DNA of 64,000 bases from Amaranthus tricolor. Its lineage: Eukaryota; Streptophyta; Magnoliopsida; Caryophyllales; Amaranthaceae. The stretch lies in contig NC_080053.1 in NCBI RefSeq assembly GCF_026212465.1, forward strand, positions 17,451,337-17,515,336, given 5' to 3'. A model generated the notes under the pieces. That model ran no database searches. It saw nothing but the letters and a program-made list of their open reading frames with translations, and was not told the origin of the DNA. Every line of letters starts with the position of its first letter. Position 1 is the stretch's first letter. Below, one piece after another: positions 33,774 through 45,824 of the stretch. Both the position numbers and the translations under genes were made by a program.

Positions 33774-36700
33774 TGATGTTTCTGAAGAAAAGAAGGATGA
33801 GCCAGTCAATTCAGACAAGCCCACAATTGCCTGTCGAACTTACACACCACCAGTGTCATTTCCTTCTAGATTGGCACATGCGAAGCTTGAGCATAAAAAT
33901 GGAAAATTCCTTCAAGTTTTGAGCAAGCTACAGATCAACATCCCCTTCTTAGAAGCCATTAAGGAAATGCCCTCTTATGCTAAATTCCTCAAGGACATCA
34001 TTTCCAACAAATGCAAGCTAGAGGAGAGTGTGATGGAAACTTTGAATGGGAAATGTAGCGTTATTTTGGAGTGCAAGGTTCTTAAGAAACAAGTTGATCC
34101 TGGTAGTTTTACTATCTCACTAAAGTTGGGGAAATATGTGTCTGCTGTAGCCCTTGCTGATTTAGGGGCTAGTGTGAGTGTGATGCCGTTGACAATATGC
34201 AAAAAGATCAATGGTGAGATGAAAGCCACTCGGATGTCCATACAATTAGCCGATCGATCTGTTAGATACCCAGTTGCTATTCTTGAGGATTTCTCCGTCC
34301 AAGTTGGTAATTACTTCGTACCTTGCGATTTCGTCATCATGGATATGAAAGAGGATACCCGCATTCCGGTGATTTTGGGTCGTGATTTTTTAAGGACTAC
34401 AGCAACCATTTTTGATGTGAAGAATGGGAAGTTATCACTTGAGATTTTGGGAGAACAACTGCATTTCCATCTCCCCTCATCCATGGCACATCCTGCCATT
34501 GGGGAGACTGTTTATCGGGTGGATGCGATAGTTGATGCTACTATAGAGAGGGAGTCCACACCCTCCATTGTTGATCCACTTTATGCAGCTATTGAGGGCA
34601 ACTATGAGAAGGATAAGGCCGATGTGATTGAGATGGTCCAAGTTTTAGATGCCGCACCTACATTTGTTCCTGCAAAAGCTAAGTTTGAGGACATCCCACC
34701 TTGGAAGGTGTTCACCATTGAGGAACGAAAGGAGTGTGCCACACCTCCTCAGGTAGAATTAAAACCCCTTCCCCCTACTTTGAAGTATGTTTTTCTAGAG
34801 GATAATGACACTTACCTTGTTATTGTTAATGCTGAACTCAATGGCACTCAAATTGAGCGATTGCTCACAATTCTGAAAAAGTATAAGAGTGTTATTGGGT
34901 ACACTATTGATGACATCAAGGGTATTAATCCCTCATTTTGCACTCATACGATTTTCCTTGAAGATGATCATACCTCTTATATAGAACCACAACGAAGACT
35001 TAATCCTAATATGAAGAAGGTAGTCAAGAAAGAGGTTCTTAAACTACTTGAAGCAGGAATAATATTCCCCATTTCAGATAGCAAGTGGGTGAGTCCTGTT
35101 CAAGTAGTTCCCAAAAAAGGAGGTATGACCGTTGTCAAGAATGACAAAGGAGAATTGATTTCCACTAGAACTGTCACAGGGTGGCGAATGTGTATTGACT
35201 ATCGCAAGCTGAATAAAGCCACCCGAAAAGACCATTTCCCTCTCTCTTTCATTGATCAGATGTTGGAAAGAATGGCTAAGCATTCCTTTTTCTATTTAGA
35301 TGGATATTCAGGTTTCTTTCAAATTCCCATCCATCTAAGTGATCAGGAAAAGACGACATTCACTTGTCCTTATTGCACCTTTGCGTATCACAGAATGCCA
35401 TTTGGTCTTTGTAATGCGCCCGCCACATTTCAACGATGCATGATGGCAATTTTCTCAGATTTCATTAAAAATATCATGGAAGTGTTTATAGATGATTTCT
35501 CGGTTTACGGAACATCTTTTGATTTATGTTTGCGAAATTTGGAAAAGGTGTTAAGTAGATGTGAGGAAGTCCATCTGATATTAAACTGGGAAAAATGTCA
35601 TTTTATGGTCCAATAAGGAATTGTTTTGGGTCATGTTATTTCCAATAGGGGTATTGAGGTCGATAAAGCAAAAATTGATGTGATTGAGCGATTACCACCC
35701 CCCACTTCTGTTAAAGGGATTCGTAGCTTCCTTGGGCATGCGGGTTTTTACCACCGCTTCATAAAGAATTTTTCTCAAATCACTCGTCCATTAACTAAGC
35801 TCTTGGCCAAAGATACCCCCTTTGTGTTTTCTGATGCTTGTGTTGAAGCTTTTAACAGGTTTAAACAAGTTTTGATTTCTGCACCAATCATCCAACCACC
35901 GGATTGGAACCTGCCGTTCGAGATAATGTGTGATGCAAGTGATTTTGCAGTTGGGGCAGTGTTGGGCCAAAGGAGAGACGGCAAACTCCATGCCATTTAT
36001 TATGCCAGTAAGACACTTGATGCCGCCCAACTCAATTATGCTACCATTGAAAAAGAGTTGTTGGCGGTAGTGTTTGCAGTGGAGAAATTTCGATCCTACC
36101 TTCTTGGGTCGAAAGTGATTGTGCATACGGATCATGCAGCATTGAGGTCTTTGATGACTAAGAAAGATGCCAAACCTCGACTGATTCGTTGGGTATTACT
36201 ACTTCATGAGTTCGATTTGGAAGTTAAGGATAAAAAGGGGGCCGAAAATGTAGTAGCTGATCATTTGTCTCGCCTTCTTCTTGAAGATGTTGATGACAGT
36301 CCTGCTATAGACGACTCATTTCCTGATGATCATATCTTTGCCATCTCACTTGGCAAAGCACCGTGGTACTCCGACATACCCAACTTTTTGGCTAACCAAA
36401 TTCTACCTCATGATCTCACTTACCAGCAAAAGAAGAAATTTCTCCATGAAGCAAGGAAGCATTATTGTGATGACCCTAATCTGTATAAGCTTTGTGCTGA
36501 TACAGTCATTAGGAGGTGTATTCCAGAAGATGAGGTAGCATCGGTGATTGCTCATTGTCATGATTTGCCTACAGGAGGCCATGCCGGTGCCACTAAGACT
36601 GCTGCAAAAATCCTTCACTGTGGTTTCTATTGGCCTACATTGTTCAAAGATGTTCATGAGTATGTGTAATCATGTGATCGTTGTCAGCGTACTGGAAACC

Positions 36701-37649
36701 TCACTAGGCGTTCTGAAATGCCTTTGAATAACATTCTTGAGGTGGAGTTGTTTGATGTTTGGGGTGTCGATTTTATAGGACCGTTTCCTTCTTCTTACGG
36801 GAACAAGTACATCTTGGTCGCCGTAGACTCTCCAAGTGGGTGGAAGCCATTGCCACCCCCACTAATGATACAAGAGTAGTAGCTCGGTTCTTCAAGAGAG
36901 TTATTTTCCCTCATTTTGGGACACCCCGTGTGTTGATTAGCGATGGAGGGTTACATTTTATAGAAGAGAAGTTCGAGTCTATGTTGAAAAAGTATGGTGT
37001 GCATCATCGTGTAGGTTTGTCATATCACCCCCAAACTAGTGGGCAAGTAGAGATCTCTAACCGTGAAATCAAGTCCATCCCAGAGAAAACGGTTGCAAGA
37101 TCAAGGAAAGATTGGGCTAACAAGTTGGATGATGCTTTATGGGCGTACCGGACTGCTTTCAAGACTCCCATTGGTACCACCCCCTATAGATTGGTGTACG
37201 GAAAAGCTTGCCATCTCCCCGTTGAACTTGAGCATCGCGCTTATTGGGCTATCAAGGCCCTCAACTTTGGTTTGCATGCTTCGGGAGAGAATAGAATGTT
37301 ACAACTTGCAGAGTTAGATGAGCTTTGCCTTGATGCGTACGAAAGTTCTAAGTTATACAAGGAGAGAACCAAGAGGTGGCATGACAAGCACATCCAAAGG
37401 CGTGAATTCAAGGAAGGAGAATTAGTCCTATTGTTCAACTCCCGTCTCAAGCTATTTCTGGGAAAACTCAAATCCAGGTGGTCTGGATCATTCCACGTCA
37501 CCAAGGTCTTCCCCTATGGTTCTGTAGAAGTTTGGAGCGAGGGGAGCGGTACATTCAAGGTGAATGGGCAAAGGTTGAAACATTACCGAGCTGGAATACC
37601 CGTTCAAGGGAATCAGGTTTATAACCTTTCCCTTTCTTCTTCCTACTGA
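33745..37649 (+). pseudogene. Athila pol, broken
   Basis: Order: aspartic protease (ALADLGASVSVMPL, with DLGAS in place of the usual DTGA/DSGA; then IPVILGRDFL), reverse transcriptase (WRMCIDYRKLN, MPFGLCNAPATFQRCM, FIDDFSVYG), RNase H ([36 protein letters not shown]), integrase zinc finger (H...H...SCDRCQ) and integrase core ([30 protein letters not shown]). The coding frame is interrupted by TAA 35614-35616, TAA 36667-36669 and a small deletion with frame change near 36825. The catalytic residues of each domain remain readable. Confidence 0.92.
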
Positions 37650-38125
37650 GTTGTTGAAGGAAGTCTAGCTATAGACTATAAATAAAGCGCTTCTAGGGAG
37701 GCAACCTAAGTTTATGTTGAAATGACATAGAACTGAAACCCGATCTGGTTTACATAAACCAGGTCGGGTCCAGAAAAAAAAATTAAAATAAAATAAAATA
37801 AAATAAATAAGAAATCTTCTGGAAAGGAAACCCGGTCGGGTTTTCCAGATACCCGGTCGGGTTTAGAGGGAAACCCGATCGGGTCTTCGAACAGCCGGTT
37901 TTTAAATTCCTTTTTCACTTCTCTTCTCCTCCATTTTCCCCCATAACCATTCTCCAAGCTTTCTCTCTCTAAATTTTCACCATCTTTCATCTCTTCAAAA
38001 CTCCATCGAAATCCCACCATTCTCTTCCCCTTCCTCTCTTCTTCAACATCCATCCTTCAATTTTCACTCAAAACCCTAACATTTTCTCTCCTCCAAAAGG
38101 GCTCCATTTTCTTTCAAATTCAAGG
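37650..38125 (+). other. Athila pol-ORF3 spacer with palindrome cluster
   Basis: Non-coding. It holds a 32 bp near-perfect hairpin (37738-37769, arms ACCCGATCTGGTTTA and its complement with one mismatch), two ACCCGGTCGGGT copies (about 37829-37862) and one perfect ACCCGATCGGGT (37873-37884). A CT-rich leader runs up to the ATG of the next ORF. Confidence 0.75.
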
Positions 38126-39011
38126 ATGTCAAAGAGGCAAAGGTCTACAACTCGTGGTGCATCATCTTCTCGCGGAGGAAGCCGTCAAACACCAATTCCT
38201 TCCGACCCGAAGTACCCCGATATCATCTTTCGAGATGAGCATCAACATAAAAAGTTTCTTCAGGTTAAGGTACGGCTTATTCTTCCCTCACATTTTTTCT
38301 GTCATGAATCTTTAAGAGAACTTGGAATTTACAATGCTATGTCAAATATGTGTGCTGCACTGAATTTCAATACTATGTTCAACGTGTATTATAATTCTCA
38401 TCCTGCATTAGTTTATGAATTCTTAAGTTCTTGTGAGGAAGCAGTATTAAATGGTGTGTATGGCATGTCCTTCCGTCTGTTCAATGTTGATCGATTTTTG
38501 TCTTGTGCTGCACTTGGACAACTCTTTGGGCTAGATCCTGATTGGGGAATTTTGAAGGGTGCTTCGGGTCAATCTGCCTATGTAATTTGGAGAAAAATAA
38601 CCGGAAAGCAGAAATTTGACCCAAAGCATCTAACAATTGCGAATGTGCAACATCCGGTGTTAAGAATTTTCCTGAAATTTCTATCTATAACTTCGTTTGC
38701 CCGGCATGATCATAGTGCATCTAGGTTAAATCATGTTGCATTTTTGGCTCACGCTCTTAGGAGTAACGCCGATCCTCACCATGCATTTCCTATGAAAATG
38801 GTGAAAAATTTGACCGGATTGAACTCAAGGCATTTTAAGTCAGAACTTTTAATTGGTGGTATTATCACTTGCATTGCTGTCCATTTTGGTTTTGTAGACT
38901 CTGTTGAGAGGCACCCTGATGCCTTGCTCACAACCGGCTTCCTCAAGCATGCTAACTATATTACGGACCAAACCGGTCCTTTTCTTTGGCATGCTGGGAG
39001 GAGAACAATTG

Positions 39012-40212
39012 TGTTGGCCTCTTAGGTTTTGATGATGACTTCACTTTTAATAAACAAACATGTTTTAGAGAGTGTTTTGTAGGTGAATATCCGATTTTGT
39101 TGAAATCGTTGATGAAGCCTATGACTTGGTTCGTGGAAGTTGTACGTGTCTTAGAATATCCAAGAAGTTAGATAAATGCTTAGGACGTTAAAGGTAGACA
39201 GACGGTCTACTGTTCCCAAAGTTGACAATCTGACTGAAGTTGTAGATGAAGACAGTATACTGTTCCCACGTCGCAGGTCTGAAGAAAAACATCGGCTGGA
39301 AAATTGCGAATTAATTATTTTCTGTTTTTAAGTTGATGTAACGGTTAAAAATTAAATTAATTGCTTAATTAATTAATAAATTGGTTGGAAAACTATTTTT
39401 AGGTTATCTAAAAATAGCCTAAGACTTATTCTTTTTAAGATTGAGATCTCCTATTATTTAGGATCTTGTGTTTTAATTCCTATGCTATTTTTAGCTTGAG
39501 GAAACCGTTTTCCTCTTTGAGTAAATGACAGCCGGACGTTTATTTTTTGGCAAGACCACTATCTTTTTCTTTTGAGAACGTGGAGGATAGTGGTAGGTGT
39601 GTCTAAGGTAACTGCTGGCTGTTCCCACTATAAATAGGAGGAACTTTGCTCAAACCGGGAGGAATCCAAGAGTGTCCATTAAGGGAGATCAATTAAGAAA
39701 AATATTTTCAGTTTTTAAATGCAATTAATTTATTATATTTTTCTTAAAGCAATTATTTAATTTTTATCCTCTTGAGAATTTGGCCTTGTAAGGGTATTTG
39801 TGTATTTTGTTGTAACTAGACTTAAGGGAAGTCTAGGGGAATAGAGAAGCTTCAATAGAAGCGTGAGAAGAGAAAGAGAAGGAGAAAGAGAAGAGAAAGA
39901 GAATTAGGCCTAGAGTAGAGAAGCTTCAAGTGAAGCAAATTGTTTTATGTGATTGTAATTGATTGCCTAAAACATAGTGAGAATTTTGAAATCCCGGGAG
40001 GTCGTGGTTTTTCCTTCTTATTAGGCCAACAAGGTTTCCACGTAAAATCTTTGTCTCCTTTTATCTTTTTCATTTTAAGTTTAAGTTTTATTTTATTATA
40101 ATTTCGCAAAATTAGAGGCAAAAATCTTAAACTCAATACACAACAATTCACCCCCCCCCCCCCCCCCCCCCCCCCCTCTTGTTGCATTCGATTATCAATT
40201 TGCATTTCTACA
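39012..40212 (+). repeat. 5' LTR of Sirevirus copy 2
   Basis: It is bounded by TGTTGG and TCTACA. It contains three TGTTCCC motifs (39210, 39260, 39620), the last just before CACTATAAATAG, the probable TATA box at about 39627-39637. A C36 tract lies near its 3' end. Confidence 0.93.
40151..40186. repeat. Poly-C tract (36 C) in LTR
   Basis: An uninterrupted C36 run. The 3' LTR has 21 C at 49383-49403 and copy 1 only a short, impure purine/pyrimidine tract at the same place. The tract has expanded and its length may be mis-assembled. Confidence 0.95.
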
Positions 40213-40214
40213 AT

Positions 40215-40226
40215 TGGTATCAGAAC
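40215..40226 (+). promoter_or_regulatory. Primer-binding site of Sirevirus copy 2
   Basis: TGGTATCAGAAC lies two bases after the LTR and matches the initiator-Met tRNA site with one change (GAGC to GAAC). Confidence 0.88.
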
Positions 40227-40281
40227 AGTGTTCCTCATTTAATCAGGAAACCCTGAGAGTAGTATCCTATTCCCTGGCAAG

Positions 40282-42108
40282 ATGTTGAAGATGAACGAAC
40301 GTATGGAAGAAGGGTACTCTACGCAAAGGCCACCCATGTTCGATGGGAAATTCTATACCTACTGGAAAAATAGGATGGAAATTTTCATAAAGGCCGAAAA
40401 TTACCAAGTATGGAGAGTAATTGAAATAGGAGATTTTGAGGTGACGAACATCAACTCCAATAATGAATCAATTCCAAAACCGATCAATGAATATGAAAAG
40501 GAAGACTTTCATAAGATGGAGATGAACGCTCTTGCTATCAAGCTACTTCACTGTGGTCTCGGGCCAAATGAACATAATCGCATCATGGGTTGTAAAACGG
40601 CAAAGCAGATTTGGGACCTGCTGGAAGTTACCTATGGAGGCACCAGTGAAGTGAAGCGCTCCAAGATTGATCTACTAATGTCCAAATATGAAAGGTTCGT
40701 CATGGAACCTAGAGAGAACATTCAAGAGATGTTCACCAGGTTCACAAATATCACGAACGAATTAGTCTCTCTAGGTAAGATCATTCCCGTTGATGAACAA
40801 GTTAGGAAAGTACTTTGAAGTCTCCCTCAAGACGAACGCTGGAGAGCTAAGGTCACAGCCATCCAGGAATCAAAAGATTTCACCAAATTCAATTTGGAAG
40901 AGCTGGCCGGTTCCCTCATGACTCACGAGTTACATTTAGGAACAGCTGACAGTACCCGAAATAAAGGCTTGGCTCTAGCGGCAAATGATCATGAAGAATC
41001 AGAAACTAATGAGAAGGAGACTGCTATGTTAGTAAGAAAATTCAAAAAATTCTTCAGAAATAGCAGATATGGTAATCAAAGACATAACAAAGAAAGAGGA
41101 ACTGCTAACACGAAGACAAATTTTGAATGCCATAAATGTGGAAACACTGCCCACTTCATCAAGGATTGCCCTCAATGGAAGAATGACAAGGGCAAGGGAA
41201 AGGCAAGAGAAGCTGGAAGACAACCCAAGAAAGGAAATTTCAAAACAGATTTTCGTAAAGCGATGATCGCAGCCTGGGTTGATACCGAAAGTGAGGCTGG
41301 AATAGAAGCTCCAGTAGAAGAAGAAACAGCAAATCTATGTCTCATGGCATCTCATCACAGCAAGGATGAAGAGTCCAAGGAAAAAGAGGTAATGTCTTCT
41401 AGCTCATTTCCTAAACACCTGGTTAAATTTAGTAAGAATAAGTTAATTAAGTTGCTCTTGGAAACACAAGAGAAATCAGATAAACAAAATACTAAGTGTC
41501 TCCAAATTAAGAAAGACCTCAACTCAAGTAAAGATCATGTTTCCTACTTAAATTCATTTAGGATCGATATGCAAAGCAGATTTTTTAACCTGCTGGATCA
41601 GAATGTTATTTTGAAAGAAACAATTGAAAAAATGAAGCAGGAATTTATTATTCTTAATGTGGAAATAAATCAATATAAATTACTAGGATTAAGAAGAGAC
41701 GTAAATGATGTATCCACTCATATGCTTAGCACTGAATTTCAAAAGTTGAAATTAAAATTAGAATCCTGTGAAAAAGAAAATGAAAATCTGAAAAATAAAT
41801 TGAACTTAAAAGGAGAAGGGAAAATCAATGAAGTTCCCAAATGGATTCTGAATGCTAAAACAAAGAGTAAAGAAGGCCTAGGCTACGTTAAGAATAATAG
41901 GAAGAAAAAAGTCTACATAGATCTCCCTAGTAGTAAAGTCTGTTCCTTTTGTGGCAAAACTGGACACCTGAAAAATCAATGTGTAAAAAGGGAACAGCAT
42001 ACCAAAGCAAATAAAAATTATGTCGAACGCATATGGATTAAGAAATGTGATTCAAGTATTATCGACAGGGAACCCAAGGATGACTGGGTTCCTGAACCTA
42101 ACCATTAA
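40282..42108 (+). pseudogene. Sirevirus gag, copy 2, one nonsense mutation
   Basis: Same domain order as copy 1: gag core, CHKCGNTAHFIKDC knuckle, acidic spacer, helical region and CSFCGKTGHLKNQC finger. A TGA at 40816-40818 interrupts the frame where copy 1 encodes Arg in the LRSLPQDERW stretch. Otherwise the frame is open from ATG 40282 to TAA 42106-42108. That TAA is at the same place as in copy 1, and pol follows in the same frame. The start is chosen as the first ATG of the open frame, about 55 bases after the primer site. Confidence 0.9.
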
Positions 42109-45100
42109 TTTGCTTTGCAGGTTCAAGTGAGGGGGAACAACTCATGGTATCTCGACAGTGGGTGTTCCAAGCACATGACGGGTGACAAATCTAGATTTCT
42201 CTCACTTGAAGCCTATGATGGGGGAACAGTAACCTTCGGTGACAATATGAAGGGTGAGATAATCGCCAAAGGAAAGGTTGGAAGGTCATGTTCTCATGCC
42301 ATTGACAATGTTTTTTTAGTCGAGAATTCAAAACACAATCTGCTAAGTATTTCTCAATTTTGTGATAAAGGTAACTCTGTTAAGTTTACTTCTGAACGAT
42401 GCATAATTTCTAGGAACGACACAGGAGATACTGTGCTAGAGGGAATCAGAAAAGGGAACACTTATGTAGTGGACCTGGACACTGTTCCCAAAACCAGTCT
42501 AACATGTTTAAGTGTCATAGAAGAAGACCCACTACTTTGGCATAAGCGTCTAGGTCATGCTAGTTTTACATTGATTAATACATTAAGATCAAAAGACCTA
42601 GTTAGAGGACTAACAGCTATAAAATTCCTTAAGGAAGAAATTTACGATCCTTGTGCCAACGGAAAACAAGTGAGGTCATCTTTTAAATCAAAGAATATGG
42701 TGACTACCGCTAGACCACTAGAATTAATTCATATGGATCTATGTGGACCAATAAGAATACAGAGCTGTAGCGGCAAAAAAATATGTATGTCATTGTTGAT
42801 GATTATAGTAGATTCACTTGGACTTTGTTTTTAGTAAGCAAAGATGAACCCTTTGATGAATTTGTTTCCTTCGCAAACAAAATACAAAAATCTACCAATA
42901 ATCAAATAATCCACATAAGGTCTGATCATGGAAAAGAATTTGAAAATTCAAATTTACTATGTATTGCAATGAACATGGAATTAATCACAATTTTTCCGCA
43001 CCTAGAACACCCCAACAAAATGGTGTGGTAGAAAGGAAAAATAGAACTTTAGAAGAAATGGCCAGAACCATGTTGATTGCTAGCGGTTTACCTAGAAATT
43101 TTTGGGCTGAGGCCGTTAATACTGCTTGTTATATTATGAATCGTGTGTTAATAAGACCAATCTCTTCAAAAACACCCTATGAATTACTCAAAGGTGTTAA
43201 ACCAAACATCTCTTATTTTCGTATATTTGGATGCAAATGTTTTGTATATGTTAATGGAAAACGAAGTATAGGCAAGTTTGATGAAAGAAGCGATGAAGCA
43301 GTATTTCTTGCTACTCATCACATAGTAAAGCTTACAGGGTATATAATAAAAGAACAATGAGTGTAGAAGAGTCAGTTCATGTCATTTTTGATGAAACTAA
43401 CTTCTCAACAAGTGGACAGGAAAACAACCATGTGAAAATAGGTCTTGCTCATCTAGAAGATGATGATGAAGAAACGAAAATGCTAGATGAAGGAACAGCA
43501 GGTGAACAGCTGATCCCAGAAGAGGCAGAAAGGAACGATAATAATCAGGAACAGACAACATTTCAGGAACAGCAGACTGTCTCCAATCCAGCTGTTCCCA
43601 CAGACGAGCAAGCAGATCCAGAAGCTGAATAGAACAATAATCAAGCAGATGAAACAGAACATGCTTCTGTTCCCACAAGAGAATTTGTGCCTAAGCCTTG
43701 GAAATATCAAAGTTACCACCCTCTTGATTTGATTATCAGTAATATAAATAAGGGAACGCAAACCAGGTCCCAAATCAGAAACTTTTGTGCACACTTTGCG
43801 TTCCTATCATCACTTGAACCTAAAAACCACGAGGAGGCTCTAAAAGATTCCGAATGGATAGTTGCCATGCAAGATGAGTTCAATGAATTCGAAAGAAACA
43901 AAGTATGGCACTTGGAACCCAAACCAAAACACAAAAAGGTAATTGGTTTAAAATGGGTATTTCGGAACAAATTAGATGAGCACGGAATAATTGTAAGAAA
44001 CAAAGCAAGGCTCGTGGTCAAAGGGTACAACCAACAAGAAGGTATTGATTACACCGAAACTTTTGCTCCGGTAGCAAGGTTAGAGGCTATTAGAATTTTA
44101 ATCTTTTTTGCTGCATTTATGAACTTTAAATTATATCAAATGAAAGTGAAATGTGCCTTTTTAAATGGCTTTCTTGATGAAGAAGTTTTCGTTGAACAAC
44201 CCCCAGGTTTTGAAAATACCTCTTGTCCTGATCATGTCTACAAGCTTGATAAAACTTTATATGGCTTGAAGCAAGCCCCTAGGAATGGTACGAAAGACTG
44301 TCAAAGTTTTTGATTCAAAATAACTTTATTAAAGGAAAAATTGACAAAACCTTATTCTTTAAGAATAAAGGTTATGATATTTTGGTTGTTCAAATTTATG
44401 TTGATGATATTATTTTTGGTGCTACTAATGACTTGTTATGTAAAGAATTCGCCAATCTTATGGGCACAGAATTTGAAATGAGCATGATGGGAGAACTAAA
44501 TTTCTTCCTTGGTTTACAAATTAAACAAACTAAAAATGGTATTTTTATCCATCAACAAAAATACATAAAAGAACTTCTTAAGTATGGACTAGACAACGCT
44601 AAGACAAACCACACACCCATGGCTACAAATGTTAGATTAGATGAAGACCTAAATGGGATTAATGTAGATCAAACAATGTATCGAGGCATGATTGGTTCTT
44701 TATTATATCTAACAACTAGTAAACCTGATATTTCTTTAGTGTTGGTTTATGTGCTAGATTTCAATCCAACCCCAAAGAATCACATTTTACAGCAGTAAAA
44801 AGAATTCTGAGATACTTGAAGGGAACAGATGACTTGTCCCTATATTATCCTAAAAGTGATGTCTATGATTTGAAAGGTTTTAGTGATGCAGATTATGCAG
44901 GTGATCTAGTTAATAGAAAAAGTACATCAGGTATGGTACAATTTCTTGGCTCATGTTTAGTTTCATGGAATTCCAAGAAACAAAACACTGTTGCATTATC
45001 CACAGCCGAAGCAGAATACGTAGCAGCAGCAGCTTGCTGTTCCCAAATGCTTTGGATAAAACAGCAGCTAAGAGATTTTGGTATTAAATTTGAATGTGTT

Positions 45101-45337
45101 CCTATTTATTGTGATAATACCAGTGCCATATGTATATCTAAAGATCCAGTGCATCATTCACGAGTAAAACACATCCACATTAGGCATCATTTTCTTAAAG
45201 ATAATGTTGAAAATAAAAATATTGTTGTAAAGCATGTTAACACTAATGAACAAGTCGCAGATATCTTGACCAAACCGCTTCCGAGGGAACAATATGAAAA
45301 GATGAGATTGGAACTTGGTATGATCAAGCTCCACTAA
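42109..45337 (+). pseudogene. Sirevirus pol, copy 2, frameshifted
   Basis: Protease, integrase, RT and RNase H motifs occur in the same order as in copy 1 ([72 protein letters not shown]). Single-base frame changes lie near 42780 (extended A run), 42955, 43310, 44285 and 44735. A stop TAG falls at 43630-43632 and a one-codon deletion near 44580. The integrase Cys motif is also altered (DPCANGKQ against DSCAKGKQ in copy 1). The element cannot make its own active Pol from this sequence. Confidence 0.92.
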
Positions 45338-45824
45338 AGTTGAAAGCAAGAATTCTCCATGAAGCATCATGAAATTGAAAAGGTGAAATCAACCACAAAA
45401 TCTTGATTGAAAATCAATTATTGAAGGTATCAGGTATACAGTTAATAAAGTACGTACTATGAATGTTTTCTTGATTGCATGTTTTAATTTGATCAGACCA
45501 AAGCAGTGTATATTCGCTATTTTTCTTAATATAATACAAAATAATATAATATAATAACATCATTCATTTCTTTCATATTTTCTTACTAATATATGGTCAA
45601 CTTAAATCAAAATAATGGGAATTAGTTTATTTGGATACGTCCCAACTCTTCATCAATACTTGATTTCAAATGTAATGATTAAAGCTTTTAAAGGATTGGA
45701 GCTTTGGGTAACCGTCATTTCAACCCTTTATTAAACCCTTCTCTTACATCACAACACTCACGCTTTCTCATCTTCCTCAAGCAACCGTCATCTACCTTTC
45801 CTCTCAAAACTTTTCAAAATCAAA
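45338..45824 (+). other. Spacer between pol and third ORF of copy 2
   Basis: About 490 bp, AT-rich. Its end (about 45720-45824) is CT-rich, like a leader before the ATG at 45825. A similar ~500 bp spacer is present in copy 1. Confidence 0.6.

Noticed and set aside
37712..38053. 113-codon minus-strand frame
   Set aside because: It overlaps the Athila leader and palindrome cluster, has low complexity and shows no motif.
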